Positions 15,692 to 24,086 of a stretch of DNA of 30,472 nt are shown one piece after another. Location of the stretch: positions 1-30,472 of the forward strand of contig JAVBSC010000100.1 of the NCBI GenBank assembly GCA_031547305.1, read 5' to 3'. The notes beneath the pieces were generated by a model. It was given only the letters and a program-made list of their open reading frames with translations, did not search any database and had not been told where the DNA came from. Origin of the DNA: JAVBSC01 sp031547305 (lineage in GTDB: Bacteria > Desulfobacterota > Desulfovibrionia > Desulfovibrionales > Desulfovibrionaceae). A program made the position numbers and the translations under genes. The first letter of the stretch is position 1. The number at the start of each line of letters is the position of its first letter.

Positions 15692-16864
15692 ATGTCGGAA
15701 AACAAACTCGCCGTCCTTGAGCCGCTGCCCCCGGCGGAAGCTTCCCGCGTGGCGGAACTGGCCAGAGGCATCGACCTTGATGATCCGTCCCTGTCCATAA
15801 CTTACGGCGCCAAGACAATGGTGGACATTTCCACCTTCGCGGACGCGCTGCTGGCCCGCGTGCGCGCCAAAGACGCCGGCCCTGTGGGCGTTACCCTGAC
15901 CGATCTGATGGTCAAGCTCAAGGAAGTGAACTTGTCCGAGATTGGCGCGAAAAAAAATTTTCTTGAGCGCCTGCCCGGCGTTGGCGCCCTGTTTAACACC
16001 ATGGAGCGCCGTCTGGCCAAATTCAAGACCCTGTCCGGCCAGGTGGAGGAAGTTTCCGCCAAGCTGGACGAGGCCATGGTCGGCCTGCTTAAGGACATTG
16101 AAGTTCTGGAGCAGCTTTACGAACACAACAAGAATTTTCACCGCGAGCTTTCCATCCACCTTGCAGCCGGAAAGGAACGCCTGGAGCTGGCCAGGGCCGT
16201 GGATCTGCCCAAACTCAAGGAAGATGCGGAAAAAGGCGACGACAGCATGGCCGCCCAGAACGTGCGGGATTTTGCGGAAAAGCTGAACCGCTTTGAGCGC
16301 CGCCTGCACGACCTGCAGCTTTCGCGCGCCATCACCCTGCAAAGCGCGCCCCAGATCCGCCTGATCCAGAGCAATGACCAGAACCTGGCGGAAAAAATCC
16401 AAACCAGCATCCTCTCCACCATTCCCATATGGAAGAGTCAAATGGTTCTGGCTCTTTCCCTGCATGGCCAGAACGAGGCTGCCAAGCTCCAGCGCCAGGT
16501 TTCGGACACCACCAACGATCTGTTGCGCCAGAACGCCGCCATGCTGGAATCCGCCACTGTGGAGACGGCGCGCGAGGTGGAGCGCTCCGTGGTGGACATA
16601 GAAACCCTGCGCGACGTGCAGGGCAAGCTGGTCGCCACCATTGAGGAAACTTTGCGCATCGCCCAGGAGGGGCACAACCAGCGCATGAGCGTGGAAAAAG
16701 AACTGGCCGTTATGGAAGAGAATCTTAAAAAGCGCCTTACCACCCTGGCCGCGCAAAAAAGCGGGCAGAACATCTCCATGGCTTCCGGCCCGGCCCCGGA
16801 ACAAAAAGCTGAAGCGGAGCTTACCGCCGGTTCCGGCACTGACGGAGATCAGCAAAAGCCATGA
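15692..16864 (+). CDS. TelA/KlaA family toxic-anion-resistance-like protein
   Basis: A 390-residue, largely helical cytoplasmic protein of the TelA family (named for plasmid tellurite resistance; YaaN in Bacillus). Recognisable stretches include GVTLTDLMVKLKEVNLSEIG, then NFLERLPGVGALFNTMERR, then LLKDIEVLEQLYEHNKNFH. The C-terminal half has the typical IRLIQSNDQNLAEKIQTSIL and IPIWKSQMVLALSLHGQNEA segments. The tail after residue 350 is low-complexity Ala/Glu/Gly. The ATG has AGGA four bases upstream. The next gene, xpaC-like, overlaps by four bases (ATGA), so the two are cotranslated. The pair is a known association (xpaC-yaaN in Bacillus). Despite the name, the function is a general, poorly defined envelope-stress role; tellurite resistance should not be assumed. 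Confidence 0.9.
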   Translation: MSENKLAVLEPLPPAEASRVAELARGIDLDDPSLSITYGAKTMVDISTFADALLARVRAKDAGPVGVTLTDLMVKLKEVNLSEIGAKKNFLERLPGVGALFNTMERRLAKFKTLSGQVEEVSAKLDEAMVGLLKDIEVLEQLYEHNKNFHRELSIHLAAGKERLELARAVDLPKLKEDAEKGDDSMAAQNVRDFAEKLNRFERRLHDLQLSRAITLQSAPQIRLIQSNDQNLAEKIQTSILSTIPIWKSQMVLALSLHGQNEAAKLQRQVSDTTNDLLRQNAAMLESATVETAREVERSVVDIETLRDVQGKLVATIEETLRIAQEGHNQRMSVEKELAVMEENLKKRLTTLAAQKSGQNISMASGPAPEQKAEAELTAGSGTDGDQQKP

Positions 16865-18126
16865 GCGTGGATGACGACATCCCGGACGCCAACGTTCTGT
16901 GGAGCCGCTTTAAAGACTTTATAGCCGGGATCGGCCGGCGCATCGCGGTGCACCTCGCGGCCATGTTCGTGGGAGGGCTTGCCGCGGCCATGGCGGGGGA
17001 CCCCAAGATATCCGTCGGGTGCTATGTCGGGCTCGTCTGCCTGTTTCCGCGCGGCCCCATACCAGAGCCGGACTGGCTCATCCCCACCGGATTCGGCCTG
17101 TCCATCCTCCCAATCTGGTCCGCCCTGGGGGTGCCCTGGCAGTTTTCCATCCCGTTTGCCGGCGGCCTGACCTGGCTGATCCGTCTGCTTATCAAAAAAG
17201 GGATAATGGGCTGGGAATGGGCCGCTCTGCCCTGGCTGATGCTGGCCCTGTTCGGCGCGTTCAGCAACCTGCCGCCTTCCGCCGGCTCCTTGCCCCTCTG
17301 GAGCCTGCCGCTTTTAGCGGCTTTGGCCTACTGCAGCCGGTATTTTTACGGCCAATCAAAAAAAGCCTCCAGACAACAGCGGCTCTTATTGAGCAACGCG
17401 GCCAAAATTAAAGAAACCATTGCCGCCAAGGCTCTGCCGGAGCCGTTAAAGGCTCCACTGGACAGATTGGGCGCACAATGCCTCCAACTGGTTTACGCAA
17501 AAAAAATTCTCGCGAACGCCTCCGCAACAGACCTGCTCCAGCGGGTGGAAACCTTTACCGACAATCTGCTTGCCATAGGCGCAACCCCGAATCAAAACCG
17601 GCTGGACAGCGTCCTGATGGAAACCGTCAAGCTCAACGCCGCTTTTGCCGAACTGCTGAAAGACCAGCCGGACACGGCAAAACAGAGGTCCCGGAACGAC
17701 TCGACAGATCCGGCCAAGGCGCCGTCCCCCCTTCTGGAAGCCTACTCCGCATCCGGTCTGCAACTGCTGCAAAAGCTGCCCCGGCTGCCAAAAAACCTGC
17801 AGAACCACGTGCGTGGCATTCAGGCGGCCACGGAAAAAATCCTGCACTGCATGCGCAACGACCCGGAAGACCTGGCCCCTGGCGGCAAATTCCTGGACCG
17901 CTACCTTGCGGCCACCCATAAAGTGGTGGACGAATACATCCGCCTGTCCGGCCAGAACACCGCCAACGAAAACGTCGCCAAAGCCCTGGCCCGGACCGGG
18001 GAACTGCTCTCCCGCCTGGAAAAAGCCTTTAACGACGAACACGGCCGCCTGCTCCAGAACGATGCCCTAAACTTCACCGCTGAATTGAACACCCTGGATA
18101 CGCTGTTAAAAATGCAGGGGCGGTAG
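16861..18126 (+). CDS. XpaC-like membrane protein (5-bromo-4-chloroindolyl phosphate hydrolysis family)
   Basis: A 421-residue protein with an N-terminal membrane region. Hydrophobic segments are at about residues 25-45, 52-68, 77-118 and 125-160. A long, helical, probably cytoplasmic C-terminal part follows. The layout and the direct coupling to a telA gene match XpaC-type proteins, named after an indolyl-phosphate phenotype in Bacillus. No catalytic hydrolase motif is visible, so the enzyme name should not be taken literally. The C-terminal helices (about 170-415) may bind the TelA partner. The start ATG overlaps the telA stop. The stop codon lies in the loop of an 8-bp hairpin. Family assignment rests largely on neighbourhood and overall shape. 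Confidence 0.72.
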   Translation: MSVDDDIPDANVLWSRFKDFIAGIGRRIAVHLAAMFVGGLAAAMAGDPKISVGCYVGLVCLFPRGPIPEPDWLIPTGFGLSILPIWSALGVPWQFSIPFAGGLTWLIRLLIKKGIMGWEWAALPWLMLALFGAFSNLPPSAGSLPLWSLPLLAALAYCSRYFYGQSKKASRQQRLLLSNAAKIKETIAAKALPEPLKAPLDRLGAQCLQLVYAKKILANASATDLLQRVETFTDNLLAIGATPNQNRLDSVLMETVKLNAAFAELLKDQPDTAKQRSRNDSTDPAKAPSPLLEAYSASGLQLLQKLPRLPKNLQNHVRGIQAATEKILHCMRNDPEDLAPGGKFLDRYLAATHKVVDEYIRLSGQNTANENVAKALARTGELLSRLEKAFNDEHGRLLQNDALNFTAELNTLDTLLKMQGR

Positions 18127-18140
18127 TATCATGCCCCTGC
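18114..18140 (+). terminator. hairpin at the xpaC stop codon
   Basis: GCAGGGGC at 18114-18121 pairs with GCCCCTGC at 18133-18140. The xpaC stop codon falls in the loop. The site lies between the convergent xpaC and TPR lipoprotein genes. No T run follows. Confidence 0.4.
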
Positions 18141-18188
18141 CAAGAACCACTGGCCCCTGGAACCCGTTCACGGCCCCAGCGTGATGTT

Positions 18189-19091
18189 TTATTTCCTGAC
18201 TCTGTCCGGTGCTGGCGGGGCCGGGGTAACGGATTTTCTGGCTTTTTTCAGATAATTGATGCGCTCCTCGACCACCTGGGCGTTGGGGTAGCTGTTTTTT
18301 ATGCTTTCAAAGAGTTCCAGGGCGGTATCATTTTTGCCCTGCTGCTCCAGCACGTCGGCCAGCATAAACACGGCCAGCACCCGGAGCGGCTCTTCCACTC
18401 CCTTGGCCATAAGCAGATCCTGCAACGTTTTGCTGGCCGCATCCAGATCTTCCATGACCGTATAGGCGTCCGCCAGATCATACTGACAGCGGCCCTTCAA
18501 GGCCGGCGAAACATCCAGTTGCAGACAGTAGCCCAACACTTCCTTGGTCAATTCAAATTCCAGGCGGCGCAGATAAATGCGCGCCAGGCTGCGGTAGCTC
18601 TCCGCCTTCATCTCCGACGGCGTCTCGCCATCCCTTATCAGAGCCAGCCACAGCTCCAGAGCCCGATCATAATTGTGATCGCTCTCGTACAACCTGGCCA
18701 GCCAGTCCTGGGATTCGCGCCGACGCGTCGGCTCTTTTTCAAACTCCAGCAGCATGGCCTCCAGCAGCTCTTCCGCCGCCCGCTTGTCATGCCGCACGTC
18801 CAAGGCCAAATCAACCAGGCGGTTCCAAACCTCCCAACGCGCTTCCCCATCCGGAGCGCGCCGCAAATAACGCTCAAAAGATTTCTCCGCTTCCATAAAA
18901 TCCCGCTGGCGCATGGAAGACCGCGCCCGCGCCAGATCATCCTCCGGCGTGCTCGCGGTCTGCGCGTCGCAAGCGCAGAGGAGGAAAAGAATTAGGGGAA
19001 GGAGGGCCAGAGGAGCGAAAAACTTTCCTTCTGTTCGGCGGCAAGCCGCCGAACAGAAGTGTTTATTATGGGAGTGGTTGATTGGATTCAT
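18189..19091 (-). CDS. TPR-repeat lipoprotein
   Basis: A predicted envelope lipoprotein of about 300 residues. A hydrophobic stretch (APLALLPLILFLLCAC, about 26-41) ends in an LCAC lipobox, so lipidation would be at the cysteine near residue 41. Tetratricopeptide-like helix pairs follow: DLARARSSMRQRDFMEAEKS, then ESDHNYDRALELWLALIRDG, AESYRSLARIYLRRLEFEL, RCQYDLADAYTVMEDLDAA, and MLADVLEQQGKNDTALELF. TPR proteins bind partner proteins; YbgF/BamD-like envelope roles are possible but not shown. The N-terminus is odd. About 25 mostly polar residues precede the hydrophobic core, and this leader is encoded by a perfect 14-bp palindrome. No in-frame start codon lies between the palindrome and the core. 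The gene may be intact with an unusual leader, or its start may have been disrupted. It follows gyrA on the same strand. Confidence 0.75.
   Translation of the reverse strand: MNPINHSHNKHFCSAACRRTEGKFFAPLALLPLILFLLCACDAQTASTPEDDLARARSSMRQRDFMEAEKSFERYLRRAPDGEARWEVWNRLVDLALDVRHDKRAAEELLEAMLLEFEKEPTRRRESQDWLARLYESDHNYDRALELWLALIRDGETPSEMKAESYRSLARIYLRRLEFELTKEVLGYCLQLDVSPALKGRCQYDLADAYTVMEDLDAASKTLQDLLMAKGVEEPLRVLAVFMLADVLEQQGKNDTALELFESIKNSYPNAQVVEERINYLKKARKSVTPAPPAPDRVRK
19028..19059. repeat. perfect 14-bp palindrome inside the TPR lipoprotein gene
   Basis: CTTCTGTTCGGCGG (19028-19041) pairs perfectly with its complement at 19046-19059 around a four-base loop. It lies within the first 65 bases of the lipoprotein reading frame. 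On the minus strand it is followed, after a few bases, by five T residues. It therefore looks like a terminator hairpin or a mobile palindrome set inside coding sequence. Confidence 0.7.
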
Positions 19092-19110
19092 GAAAACTCG
19101 GATTACTCAA

Positions 19111-19143
19111 ACCCAATAGCCAGGCTGCGCCTGGCTATTGGGT
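19111..19143. repeat. perfect 15-bp palindrome between gyrA and the lipoprotein gene
   Basis: ACCCAATAGCCAGGC (19111-19125) pairs with its complement (19129-19143) around a TGC loop. It lies downstream of the gyrA stop codon and is a plausible gyrA terminator. A TTTTT run lies nearby on the plus strand. Its core, CAGGCTGCGCCTG, is repeated in the gyrB-gyrA gap. Confidence 0.7.
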
Positions 19144-19182
19144 AAGTTTTTAAAAAATTCCCCCCTCAACTCCAAATCCAAC

Positions 19183-21627
19183 CTACTCCCCTCCCCCATT
19201 TCCATTATCATCGATTCTGTCGAAGCCGACCACATGGCCGCCCTCCTCCAGCGAGACCAGGCGGACGCCCTGGGTTGCGCGGCCAACGCTGCGCACTTCC
19301 TCCACGCTGATGCGGATTATTTTGTTGTTGGAGGTAAGCAGGATCAGGGCGTCGTTGTCGCCCACGGTCATGGCGCCGATAACCGGACCGGTCTTGGGCG
19401 TGACTTTGAAGTTGATGATGCCTTTGCCGCCCCTGGACTGGATGCGGTAAAGATCCAGCTTGGTGCGCTTGCCGTAGCCGTTGCTGGATACGGTCATTAT
19501 GGCCGCGTCGCTGTCCGTTTTTAAAGTGACGCAGGCCACGACAATATCTTTGCCGCGCAGGGCCACGCCCTTGACGCCGGTGGCCAGGCGGCCCATGGGC
19601 CGGGCGTCTTCGCAGTTGAAGCGAATGGCCAGGCCGCTCTGAGTGGTCAGAATGACATGGCAGTTATCGGACACCTCACGTACGGTTATCAGTTCATCGT
19701 CGTCGCGCAGTCCCACGGCCATAATGCCGCTCTTGCGGCAACGTGAGTACAACGAGGCGGCTGAACGCTTGATCATGCCGCGCCGGGTGGCGAACAGGAA
19801 GTACTTATCGTCGGTGAATTCGCGAATGGCCAGAGCCGTGGTCACCCATTCCTCCTGCTCAAGGGGCAGCAAGTTGGCTATGTGCGCGCCCTTGGCCGTG
19901 CGGCTTCCTTCCGGCACCCGGTGCACCTTGATCTGGTGCATCCGGCCCTTGTTGGTGAAAAGCAGCAGATAGTGGTGGTTGGTGGTGGTCAGGAAGTCCT
20001 GCACAAAGTCGTCCTCTCCGGTATGCAGGCCGGCTATGCCTTTTCCGCCGCGCTTTTGCTGCTGGTAGCTGTCCAGGCTGGTGCGCTTGATATAGCCGCG
20101 CCGGGACAAGGTAATGACCACCTCGTCATCCGGAATCAAATCCTCTATGTCTATGCCTTCCAGGTCGTCCTCAACGATTTCCGTTTTGCGCGGCGTGGCA
20201 AAGACGGACTTGAGCTCGCTGATTTCGTCGCGGATTACTCCGCGCAACACTTCAGGGTTTTCCAGAATGGATTTGAAGTACTCGATTTTCTTGAGCAGCT
20301 CCCGATATTCCTCCAGAATTTTTTCATGTTCCAGGTTGGTCAGGCGTTGCAGACGCATATCCAGAATGGCCTGGGACTGAAGATCTGAAAGCCCGAAACG
20401 ATCCATAAGCTTTTCTTTGGCTTCCTGCGGTGTTTTGGAAGCCCGGATCAGGGCTACGACTTCGTCAATGTTGTCCAGGGCGATACGCAGGCCTTCCAGT
20501 ATGTGGGCCCTGGCTTCGGATTTTTTTAAGTCAAAGCGGGTGCGCCGGATAACCACCTCGCGCCGGTGATCCAAAAAATGACCAAGGGCGCTTTTCAGCG
20601 TGAGCAACTGCGGGCGGTTGCCCACCACGGCCAGCATGTTGTAGCTGAAGGAGCTTTCCAGCGGAGTGTATTTGTAGAGAGCGTTTATGACGATGTCCGG
20701 AATGGCGCCGCGCTTCAGATCCAGGACAATGCGGATGCCTTTGCGGTCCGATTCGTCGCGAAGGTCGGAAACGCCGTCAATGCGCTTTTCGTTGACCAGA
20801 AAGGCGATTTTTTCCACAAGGCTGGATTTGTTCAATCCGTAGGGAATCTCCGAGATCACTATGGAGTCGCCGCGCTTTTTGTTTTCCACTGCCACCCGCC
20901 CGCGCACCTTTACCGTGCCGCGGCCTGTGGAGTAGGCGTCAAAAAGCCCTTTACCGGCGTAAACAAAACCACTGGTGGGAAAATCCGGTCCCTTGACGTG
21001 CTCCATAAGCTCGACAACGCTGCAATCCGGATTATCAATCTGCGTCAAAAGCGCGTCGCAAAGCTCGCCCAGATTGTGCGGCGGAATATTGGTGGCCATG
21101 CCCACGGCAATGCCGGAAGACCCGTTGAGCAGCAGGTTGGGCACTCTGGTGGGCATGACTGAAGGCTCTTCCAACGTGTTGTCGTAGTTGGGCCTGAAAT
21201 CCACGGTCTCTTTTTCTATGTCCGCCAGAAATTCCCCGGCCAGCCGGGACATGCGCACTTCCGTGTACCGCATGGCCGCGGCGGCATCGCCGTCTATGGA
21301 GCCGAAATTGCCCTGGCCGTCCACCAGCAGATCCCGCATGGAAAAATCCTGGGCCATGCGCACCAGGGCATCGTAAACCGCGCTGTCGCCATGCGGATGG
21401 TATTTGCCTATAACGTCGCCGACCACACGGGCTGACTTTTTGGGCGGACGATTGTACGTGTTGCCCAACTCATGCTGCGCGAACATTATGCGCCGGTGCA
21501 CCGGCTTCAAACCATCCCGCGCGTCCGGTATGGCCCGGCCGATAATCACCGAAAGCGAATACTCCAGATAAGACTTGCGCAGCTCTTTCTCTATGCTGAC
21601 CAGCGATTGCGATGTTGTATCCGACAC
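19183..21627 (-). CDS. gyrA: DNA gyrase subunit A
   Basis: GyrA is the DNA-breaking subunit of gyrase, which introduces negative supercoils with GyrB. The 814-residue length is normal. The catalytic tyrosine is in AMRYTEVRMS (Tyr about 121). The quinolone-target region, GKYHPHGDSAVYD, carries Ser at 82 and Asp at 86, the common drug-sensitive residues. The C-terminal DNA-wrapping pinwheel has a GyrA-box-type motif (QKRGGKG near 530) and repeated beta blades to the end, where QSRGGKG also appears. These favour gyrase over topoisomerase IV. The start is GTG (21625-21627) with AGAGG five bases upstream. It lies 35 bases downstream of gyrB on the same strand, separated by a small palindrome. Confidence 0.97.
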   Translation of the reverse strand: MSDTTSQSLVSIEKELRKSYLEYSLSVIIGRAIPDARDGLKPVHRRIMFAQHELGNTYNRPPKKSARVVGDVIGKYHPHGDSAVYDALVRMAQDFSMRDLLVDGQGNFGSIDGDAAAAMRYTEVRMSRLAGEFLADIEKETVDFRPNYDNTLEEPSVMPTRVPNLLLNGSSGIAVGMATNIPPHNLGELCDALLTQIDNPDCSVVELMEHVKGPDFPTSGFVYAGKGLFDAYSTGRGTVKVRGRVAVENKKRGDSIVISEIPYGLNKSSLVEKIAFLVNEKRIDGVSDLRDESDRKGIRIVLDLKRGAIPDIVINALYKYTPLESSFSYNMLAVVGNRPQLLTLKSALGHFLDHRREVVIRRTRFDLKKSEARAHILEGLRIALDNIDEVVALIRASKTPQEAKEKLMDRFGLSDLQSQAILDMRLQRLTNLEHEKILEEYRELLKKIEYFKSILENPEVLRGVIRDEISELKSVFATPRKTEIVEDDLEGIDIEDLIPDDEVVITLSRRGYIKRTSLDSYQQQKRGGKGIAGLHTGEDDFVQDFLTTTNHHYLLLFTNKGRMHQIKVHRVPEGSRTAKGAHIANLLPLEQEEWVTTALAIREFTDDKYFLFATRRGMIKRSAASLYSRCRKSGIMAVGLRDDDELITVREVSDNCHVILTTQSGLAIRFNCEDARPMGRLATGVKGVALRGKDIVVACVTLKTDSDAAIMTVSSNGYGKRTKLDLYRIQSRGGKGIINFKVTPKTGPVIGAMTVGDNDALILLTSNNKIIRISVEEVRSVGRATQGVRLVSLEEGGHVVGFDRIDDNGNGGGE

Positions 21628-21646
21628 TTGAACCTCTTTATTGGAA

Positions 21647-21661
21647 GCAGGCTGCGCCTGC
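21647..21661. repeat. small palindrome between gyrB and gyrA
   Basis: GCAGGC and GCCTGC form a 6-bp stem around TGC. The core sequence is the same as that of the 19111-19143 palindrome, which brackets the other end of gyrA. Confidence 0.5.
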
Positions 21662-21662
21662 G

Positions 21663-24086
21663 CTAAATATCCAAATCTTGCACGCTTAACGCATTGCGTT
21701 CGATGAAGTCGCGGCGGGCTTCCACGCGGTCGCCCATGAGTTCTTCAAAAGCTTCGGAGGCTTCTTCGGCGTCATCAATGCCGACTTTGAGGAGGATGCG
21801 GTTTTCCGGGTTCATTGTGGTTACCCAGAGCTGCTCCGGGTTCATTTCGCCCAGGCCTTTATAGCGCTGGATAGTCAGGCCTTTGCGGGCTTCTTCCATG
21901 ATGGACGAGGAAAGAGCGTGCAGGCCTTCCACCTGGCGAGCCGCCTCGTCTTTGCGCCCCAGGGTGAAGGAAAATGAGCCGCAACGATCCAGAAGTTCCT
22001 GGCGGCCTCTGCGGGCCTGGCGGTACATTTTGGAATTGAAGAGTTCCCGGCTGAAACGGGTGCGATGTCCGTTTTTATCCTCAAAAAGGAGCCAGGTCAG
22101 CTCTTCCAGGTCGGTCTGACGGGTTTCCAGGTTCAGGGTGTAGCCGCGCTTCTCCATGTAGGCGCAAAAGGCGGCGTATCTGGCCGGATCTTCGTTGTTG
22201 AACCAGCTTGCCAAAACTGGCTCCTCGTATTCCAAAAAGGCGCTGAACAGGGCTTCCGGCAGGCCGGAGTTTATGGCGTCGCGGATGCGGCTGAGGACGA
22301 ACCCCAGGGCGTTGTAGAGATCTATAATTTCAGCTCCAGTAAATTCAGTGTTATTTCCTGAAGTGATGATCAAATCTTTGCTGGCCCGCTCCAAAAGGAA
22401 CTCGTCCAGGGACGGATCATCCTTGATGAAGCGCTCGAACCTGGAGTTGTGCGCCCTGTAAAGTGGCGGTTGGGCTATGTACAGGTAGCCGTTTTCAATA
22501 AGCTCGCGATACTGGCGGAAAAAGAAGGTCAGAAGCAATGTGCGGATATGCGCGCCGTCCACGTCCGCATCGGTCATGATGGCTATTTTGTGGTAGCGCA
22601 ATTTGGAAAGATCCACGTCGCTCTCCCCGCCAATCTGTCCCACGCCGGCGCCCATAGCGGTGATGATGGCCTTTATTTCCTTGTTGGCCAGCATCTTGTC
22701 AAAGCGGGTACGCTCCACGTTCAGGATTTTGCCGCGCAAAGGCAGGATGGCCTGGCACTTGGGATCCCGCCCCTGCTTGGCCGAACCGCCGGCGGAATCG
22801 CCTTCCACTATAAACAGTTCGGACTCGGCCGGATCCTTGCTCTGGCAGTCCGCAAGCTTGCCCGGCAGGGCGTTGTCGGACAAAGCGCCCTTGCGACGCA
22901 CCAAATCTTTGGCCTTACGGGCCGCATCGCGCGCCCGGGACGCATCCACGGCTTTTTCAATGATCAGCTTGATGTCTTTGGGGTTTTCCTCAAAGTAGGT
23001 GTTCAACTTTTCATAAATTACACCAGCAACAACGCCCACTACTTCGCTATTGCCAAGTTTAGTCTTGGTCTGACCTTCAAACTGCGGTTCCGGCAGCTTT
23101 ACAGAAACCACGGCCGTGAGGCCTTCGCGAATGTCGTCTCCGGACAGGGCGGTTATTTTGTACTTTTTGGCCAGTTCGGAATTTTTCAGATAGGAGTTTA
23201 TGGCCCTGGTGAGCGCGGTCCGGAAGCCCACAAGGTGTGTTCCGCCTTCTTTAGTGCGAATGTTATTGGCAAAAGTGAGCACGTTTTCTTTATAGCCGGC
23301 GTTGTACTGGAGGGCGAAATCCACAATCACGCCCTGGGCCGCGCCTTCCGCATCCACAATGCCGTGAATGCCCATTTCGCCGGAATTCAGATCCTTGACG
23401 AACTGTTTTATGCCGCCTTCAAAGCAAAATGTCTCACTGTCGCCGGAGCGCTCGTCGTGAAATTCAATCTCCAGTCCCTTGTTCAGGTAGGCGAGTTCCT
23501 CAATGCGCTTGCGCAGGGTTTCATAGGAAAACTCCAGATTCTCAAAAATTTCCTCATCCGGCTTGAAGCGAACCACCGTTCCGTGGCCTTCGGATTCTCC
23601 AAGATATTCCACACCAGTCTGCGGAACGCCGCGGGAAAATACCTGGCGATGCTTTTTGCCGTCGCGTCTGACAGTGGCTTCCAGGGTTTCGGACAGAGCA
23701 TTGACGCAAGACACGCCAACCCCGTGCAATCCGCCGGAAACCTTGTAGCTGTTGCTGTCAAACTTGCCGCCGGCGTGCAGTTTTGTCATTACCAGTTGCA
23801 GAGCCGGAATGCCTTCCTTGGGGTGGATATCAACCGGAATGCCGCGGCCGTTGTCCGCCACGGAGCATGAGCCGTCCATATGCAGGCGCACGGTTATCTT
23901 GGTGCAGAACCCGGCCATGGCCTCGTCTATGGAGTTATCCACCACTTCATAAACCAGATGGTGCAGACCATGAATGTCCGTGCTGCCTACATACATGGCC
24001 GGGCGCTTGCGCACCGCGGCCAGGCCTTCCAGAACCGTTATGTTCCCGGCGGTGTAATCGCCGTTGCCGTTGTTGACTTGGGTCAT
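21663..24086 (-). CDS. gyrB: DNA gyrase subunit B
   Basis: GyrB is the ATPase and TOPRIM subunit of gyrase. In order it shows the GHKL ATP-binding site (VYEVVDNSIDEAMAG, then VADNGRGIPVDIHP, then GLHGVGVSCVNALS), the transducer domain, and the TOPRIM domain (EGDSAGGSAKQGRD and MTDADVDGAHIRTLL). The tail carries RYKGLGEMNPEQLW. The 807 residues include the C-terminal insertion (about 560-740) typical of Gram-negative GyrB. The ATG at 24084-24086 shares one base with the dnaN stop codon (TAATG), so translation is coupled. A GAGGAA lies upstream. It stands in the dnaN-gyrB-gyrA run that follows dnaA. Confidence 0.97.
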   Translation of the reverse strand: MTQVNNGNGDYTAGNITVLEGLAAVRKRPAMYVGSTDIHGLHHLVYEVVDNSIDEAMAGFCTKITVRLHMDGSCSVADNGRGIPVDIHPKEGIPALQLVMTKLHAGGKFDSNSYKVSGGLHGVGVSCVNALSETLEATVRRDGKKHRQVFSRGVPQTGVEYLGESEGHGTVVRFKPDEEIFENLEFSYETLRKRIEELAYLNKGLEIEFHDERSGDSETFCFEGGIKQFVKDLNSGEMGIHGIVDAEGAAQGVIVDFALQYNAGYKENVLTFANNIRTKEGGTHLVGFRTALTRAINSYLKNSELAKKYKITALSGDDIREGLTAVVSVKLPEPQFEGQTKTKLGNSEVVGVVAGVIYEKLNTYFEENPKDIKLIIEKAVDASRARDAARKAKDLVRRKGALSDNALPGKLADCQSKDPAESELFIVEGDSAGGSAKQGRDPKCQAILPLRGKILNVERTRFDKMLANKEIKAIITAMGAGVGQIGGESDVDLSKLRYHKIAIMTDADVDGAHIRTLLLTFFFRQYRELIENGYLYIAQPPLYRAHNSRFERFIKDDPSLDEFLLERASKDLIITSGNNTEFTGAEIIDLYNALGFVLSRIRDAINSGLPEALFSAFLEYEEPVLASWFNNEDPARYAAFCAYMEKRGYTLNLETRQTDLEELTWLLFEDKNGHRTRFSRELFNSKMYRQARRGRQELLDRCGSFSFTLGRKDEAARQVEGLHALSSSIMEEARKGLTIQRYKGLGEMNPEQLWVTTMNPENRILLKVGIDDAEEASEAFEELMGDRVEARRDFIERNALSVQDLDI

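Noticed and set aside
15692..18126. Tellurite resistance operon
   Set aside because: TelA-family genes are common in bacteria without tellurite resistance, and no terC, terD or tehA gene is nearby.
22449..23870. Long open frame on the plus strand opposite gyrB
   Set aside because: gyrB on the minus strand has all family motifs; the opposite frame is a codon-bias shadow.
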